From NCBI GenBank assembly GCA_032718475.1, contig JAUCBJ010003328.1, forward strand, positions 1 through 32,640: DNA of 32,640 nt. The letters are read 5' to 3'. Positions 29,575 to 32,640 of this stretch are shown here, in pieces (within the stretch, counting starts at the first letter, position 1; each line of letters opens with the position of its first letter). A program made the position numbers and the translations under genes. Origin of the DNA: Nemertoderma westbladi (lineage: Eukaryota; Xenacoelomorpha; Nemertodermatida; Nemertodermatidae). The notes under the pieces were generated by a model. The model saw nothing but the letters and a program-made list of their open reading frames with translations. It made no database searches and was not told the origin of the DNA.

Positions 29575-31130
29575 GGTTTTTTAACAGGGGCGATCAGGAG
29601 CGCGTTATTACTGCCGCACTGCAGCACTGCTGCTAAACACAAAACTGCTTCTCACCGCTGGATGGCGCTAACCTGGCCGTCCGCTAATATATTTTACTAA
29701 TTTTATACGGCTCCTGCAAATCGCTTGTTCCTTTCTCTGTTGATCGCTCAACAGAGAGCTAACTGTTCGAATCTATGAGCCACGTGGGAATAACCAAAAC
29801 AATAAACCCGAATCGGCTCCCTAAGCTACTTAAAACGAGTGCGGTTGGCCTAGAACTCAGAGTTCACTTATCGCAAATACTGGAATTCACTGGGTAGAAC
29901 ATATAGAATGTGAGAATATTTTAATGTTAAGGGGGATAGATCTGTTACTTTCGTAGGTGCTGAAACTTGGCCTTCGGCTGGTTTTAGACCAGCAAACTTA
30001 CTACTGCTGTACAGTATACTATACTGGACACTGCTGTCAACCTGTTGCCCCGCTATTTTAAAATAACCACCTAGCGTGAATAGTCTATGGTATTCTAAAT
30101 AATCACTTAAACTACTCTCCGCTATGCTGCGTACAAATTCTTATTTTAACGCTAAATAATTACAGTCATAAATATGAAACAGCGTACTAATTACTAAGTG
30201 TTCCAGAATGCGCAATTCTAATTTATTACGCACCGGGTTACACTAGTAACAGCCTCAATACCGTATTATTTTGGCCTAATCAGTAATTATTTATCGTAAA
30301 CTAAGAAATAGAAATCAATCAAGGGAAAAGGGCCCCTGTCTAAGCATTCATAATTTAATCAGGCACACTTTAGCAACACAACACAAATAGCGTAGCACTA
30401 AGTTAGTAGTATGGCAGATAGCGCTAACTACACCAATCAGCTAGTGCACTAAATACCCATACGTTAGTACATCAGTATACCAGTGTTAGTCATCCAATCA
30501 GTCAGTCAGTGTAAGAACCACAGGCCACCCAAAGCCACACATAGGACTCCTAAAAACAAAACAAGTACAAAAATTACAAATTATTGCAAGAAACAAACGC
30601 ACAAACTGAGATAAGATTATATTACGAAGCAGACAGAAACTGAGAATACAGATTGAGAGATTATGGATTGAGAATGAGAGATGCATATACTGGAAATACA
30701 GCCAATTTATATGTGATTCATCGAGGATGATGCAATAATCCTCTGATTGGTTCCCCAATCCGCGCTACCATTAGACCAACCTGGAAGCAGCTAGGCCAAT
30801 AAGGAAGCCGGATTGTGAACCTAATCACAAATTACCACCATATATGGTAATTTTGGCGTTGCTTAATTTAGCGGTACTAAAAGCACGGTACATAAAATCT
30901 AATTTAGCGCAAATATAATAGAAATTAAAGCAAATATACAGTTAATCCTATTGATACTAATAACAGCAAGCTTACATCAAGTGTTTTATAGGAAACTTGC
31001 TACCGTAGAACTATTTATTTATATTTTACTACAAAATTACATAGGTAGGACTACATACTGTACAAAATGGATAAAATTCACAAATATGGGCATTTTATTT
31101 TATCATATTTAATATGGGCACTTCATTTCA
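29575..31130. other. Intergenic, no gene supported
   Basis: Mostly AT-rich unique sequence. TTTTTTAACAGGGGCGATCA at about 29577 might be near the 5' end of the piggyBac copy, but no matching inverted repeat was confirmed. A TTAAGGGGGATAG at 29927 resembles the MITE's left end only in its first bases. An 86-codon minus frame (30498-30758) is unrecognised. Confidence 0.3.
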
Positions 31131-32486
31131 TTGCTGGACCCGTTTATACTCGTTTATACTCATTGCTGGACCCGTTTATACTCGTTTATACTTGTAGCTG
31201 AACCCGTTTATACTCATTGCTGGACCCGTTTATACTTGTAGCTGAACCCTTTAATACTCATTGCTGGACCCGTTTATACTAGTTTATACTTGTAGCTGGA
31301 CCCATTTATACTCATTGCTGGACCCGTTTATACTCATTTATACTCATTGCTGGACCCGTTTATACTCGTTTATACTTGTAGCTGAACCCGTTTATACTCA
31401 TTGCTGGACCCGTTTATACTTGTAGCTGAACCCTTTTATACTCATTGCTGGACCCGTTTATATTTATACTTGTGCTAAATTCGGTTATACTTGTAGCTGA
31501 ACCCTTTTATATATACTCATTGCTGGACCCGTTTATACTAGTTTATACTTGTAGCTGAACCCCTTTGCCTTTATACTCATTGCTGGACCCGTTTATATTT
31601 ATACTTGTGCTAAATTCGGTTATACTTGTAGCTGGACCCGTTTATACTCATTGCTGGACCCGTTTATATTTATACTTGTGCTAAGTTCGGTTATACTTGT
31701 AGCTGGACCCGTTAATACTCATTGCTGGACCCTTTTATACTCGTTTATACTCATTGCTGGACCCGTTTATACTTGTAGCTGGACCCGTTTATACTCGTTT
31801 ATACTTGTAGCTGAACCCTTTTATACTCATTGCTGGACCCGTTTATACTTGTAGCTGGACCCGTTTATACTCATTGCTGGACCCTTTTATACTCGTTTAT
31901 ACTCATTGCTGGACCCGTTTATACTTGTAGCTGGACCCGTTTATACTCATTTATACTTGTAGCTGAACCCTTTTATACTCATTGCTGGACCCGTTTATAC
32001 TCATTGCTGGACCAGTTTATACTAGTTTATACATGTAGCTGAACCCTTTTATACTCATTGCTGGACCCGTTTATATTTATACTTGTGCTAAATTCGTTTA
32101 TACTCGTAGCTGGACCCGTTTATACTCATTGCTGGACCCATTTATACTCGTTTATACTCATTGCTGGACCCGTTTATACTAGTTTATACTTGTAGCTGAA
32201 CCCTTTTATACTCATTGCTGGACCCGTTTATACTCGTTTATACTCATTGCTGGACCCGTTTATACTTGTAGCTAAACCCTTTTATACTCATTGCTGGACC
32301 CGTTTATATTTATACTTGTGCTAAATTCGGTTATACTTGTAGCTGAACCCTTTTATACTCATTGCTGGACCCGTTTATATTTATACTTGTGCTAAATTCG
32401 GTTATACTTGTAGCTGAACCCTTTTATACTCATTGCTGGACCCGTTTATATTTATACTTGTGCTAAATTCGGTTATACTTGTAGCT
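31131..32486. repeat. Composite minisatellite of three interspersed motifs
   Basis: Built from GTTTATACTCATTGCTGGACC (type 1), GTTTATACTTGTAGCTGAACC (type 2) and GTTTATATTTATACTTGTGC + TAAATTCG (type 3) in irregular order. The last three copies of a 1+3+2 module recur exactly 71 bp apart (32291, 32362, 32433). Type 1 and 2 differ at a few positions and probably share an origin. Open frames inside are by-products. Confidence 0.85.
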
Positions 32487-32640
32487 ATTTCAAATTGTAG
32501 TCAAGTTGTAGTTAATTCTGTTTTAATTAAATAAGCATACTAGCAATAAGCATTTTCATATTTCGATTATTTCGCTATAATATATTATAAAATTTGTTCA
32601 TAAAATTTCAAACGTTTCAACTAAAAAAAATAAATTTAAT

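Noticed and set aside
29923-29945. TTAAGGGGGATAG as an end of the piggyBac copy
   Set aside because: Orientation is that of a left end facing away from the transposase, and only the first few bases resemble the MITE terminus.
30498-30758. 86-codon minus ORF
   Set aside because: No motif, no splice support, ordinary AT-rich composition.
31651-32042. Two plus-strand ORFs
   Set aside because: Composed wholly of the composite minisatellite; no unique flanking coding sequence.

Overview
The window looks like a piece of an animal genome, most likely a marine invertebrate (inference; the species is not determinable by eye). It has spliceosomal introns, low gene density, AT-rich intergenic DNA, and L2-type LINE, piggyBac, tRNA-SINE and Crypton-type remnants. 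It also carries very large minisatellites and many long G/C homopolymers. Nothing resembles a bacterial operon.

Layout. (1) 332-7592 (+): a six-exon gene whose splice phases agree throughout (914 codons plus stop). It encodes a Crypton-like tyrosine recombinase with an N-terminal transposon-associated domain, two zinc fingers, the recombinase domain and a C-terminal SANT/Myb-like domain. Exons 3, 4 and 5 each carry in-frame tandem repeats, and intron 5 holds a 1.05 kb higher-order minisatellite. (2) 7.6-13.1 kb: a 177 bp direct duplication, a GC-rich 30 bp minisatellite, a clean 711 bp piggyBac-type MITE with TTAA duplications, and a 36 bp minisatellite that may lie in a minus-strand exon. 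(3) 13.8-14.5 kb: a CpG-rich island with a possible exon. (4) 16.5-19.6 kb: a dispersed repeat copy, a probable first exon of a secreted protein on the minus strand (17583-17752), and several tandem repeats.

(5) 21.5-26.1 kb: a nest of insertions. A 5'-truncated L2/CR1-like LINE (+) is followed by a minus-strand endogenous viral element related to the PB1 polymerase subunit of orthomyxoviruses. The viral copy is nearly end to end, broken by stops, frameshifts and one deletion. It abuts a Crypton-type recombinase fragment (+). A viral segment-terminus-like sequence lies just upstream of the viral start codon. (6) 26.9-29.6 kb: another dispersed-repeat copy and a frameshifted piggyBac transposase pseudogene (-) with a possible TTAA end. 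(7) 31.1-32.5 kb: a complex composite minisatellite.

The strongest items are the orthomyxovirus-like element, the intact multi-exon recombinase gene with its repeat-expanded exons, and the piggyBac MITE. Protein-family calls rest on motif recognition; no database search was possible.
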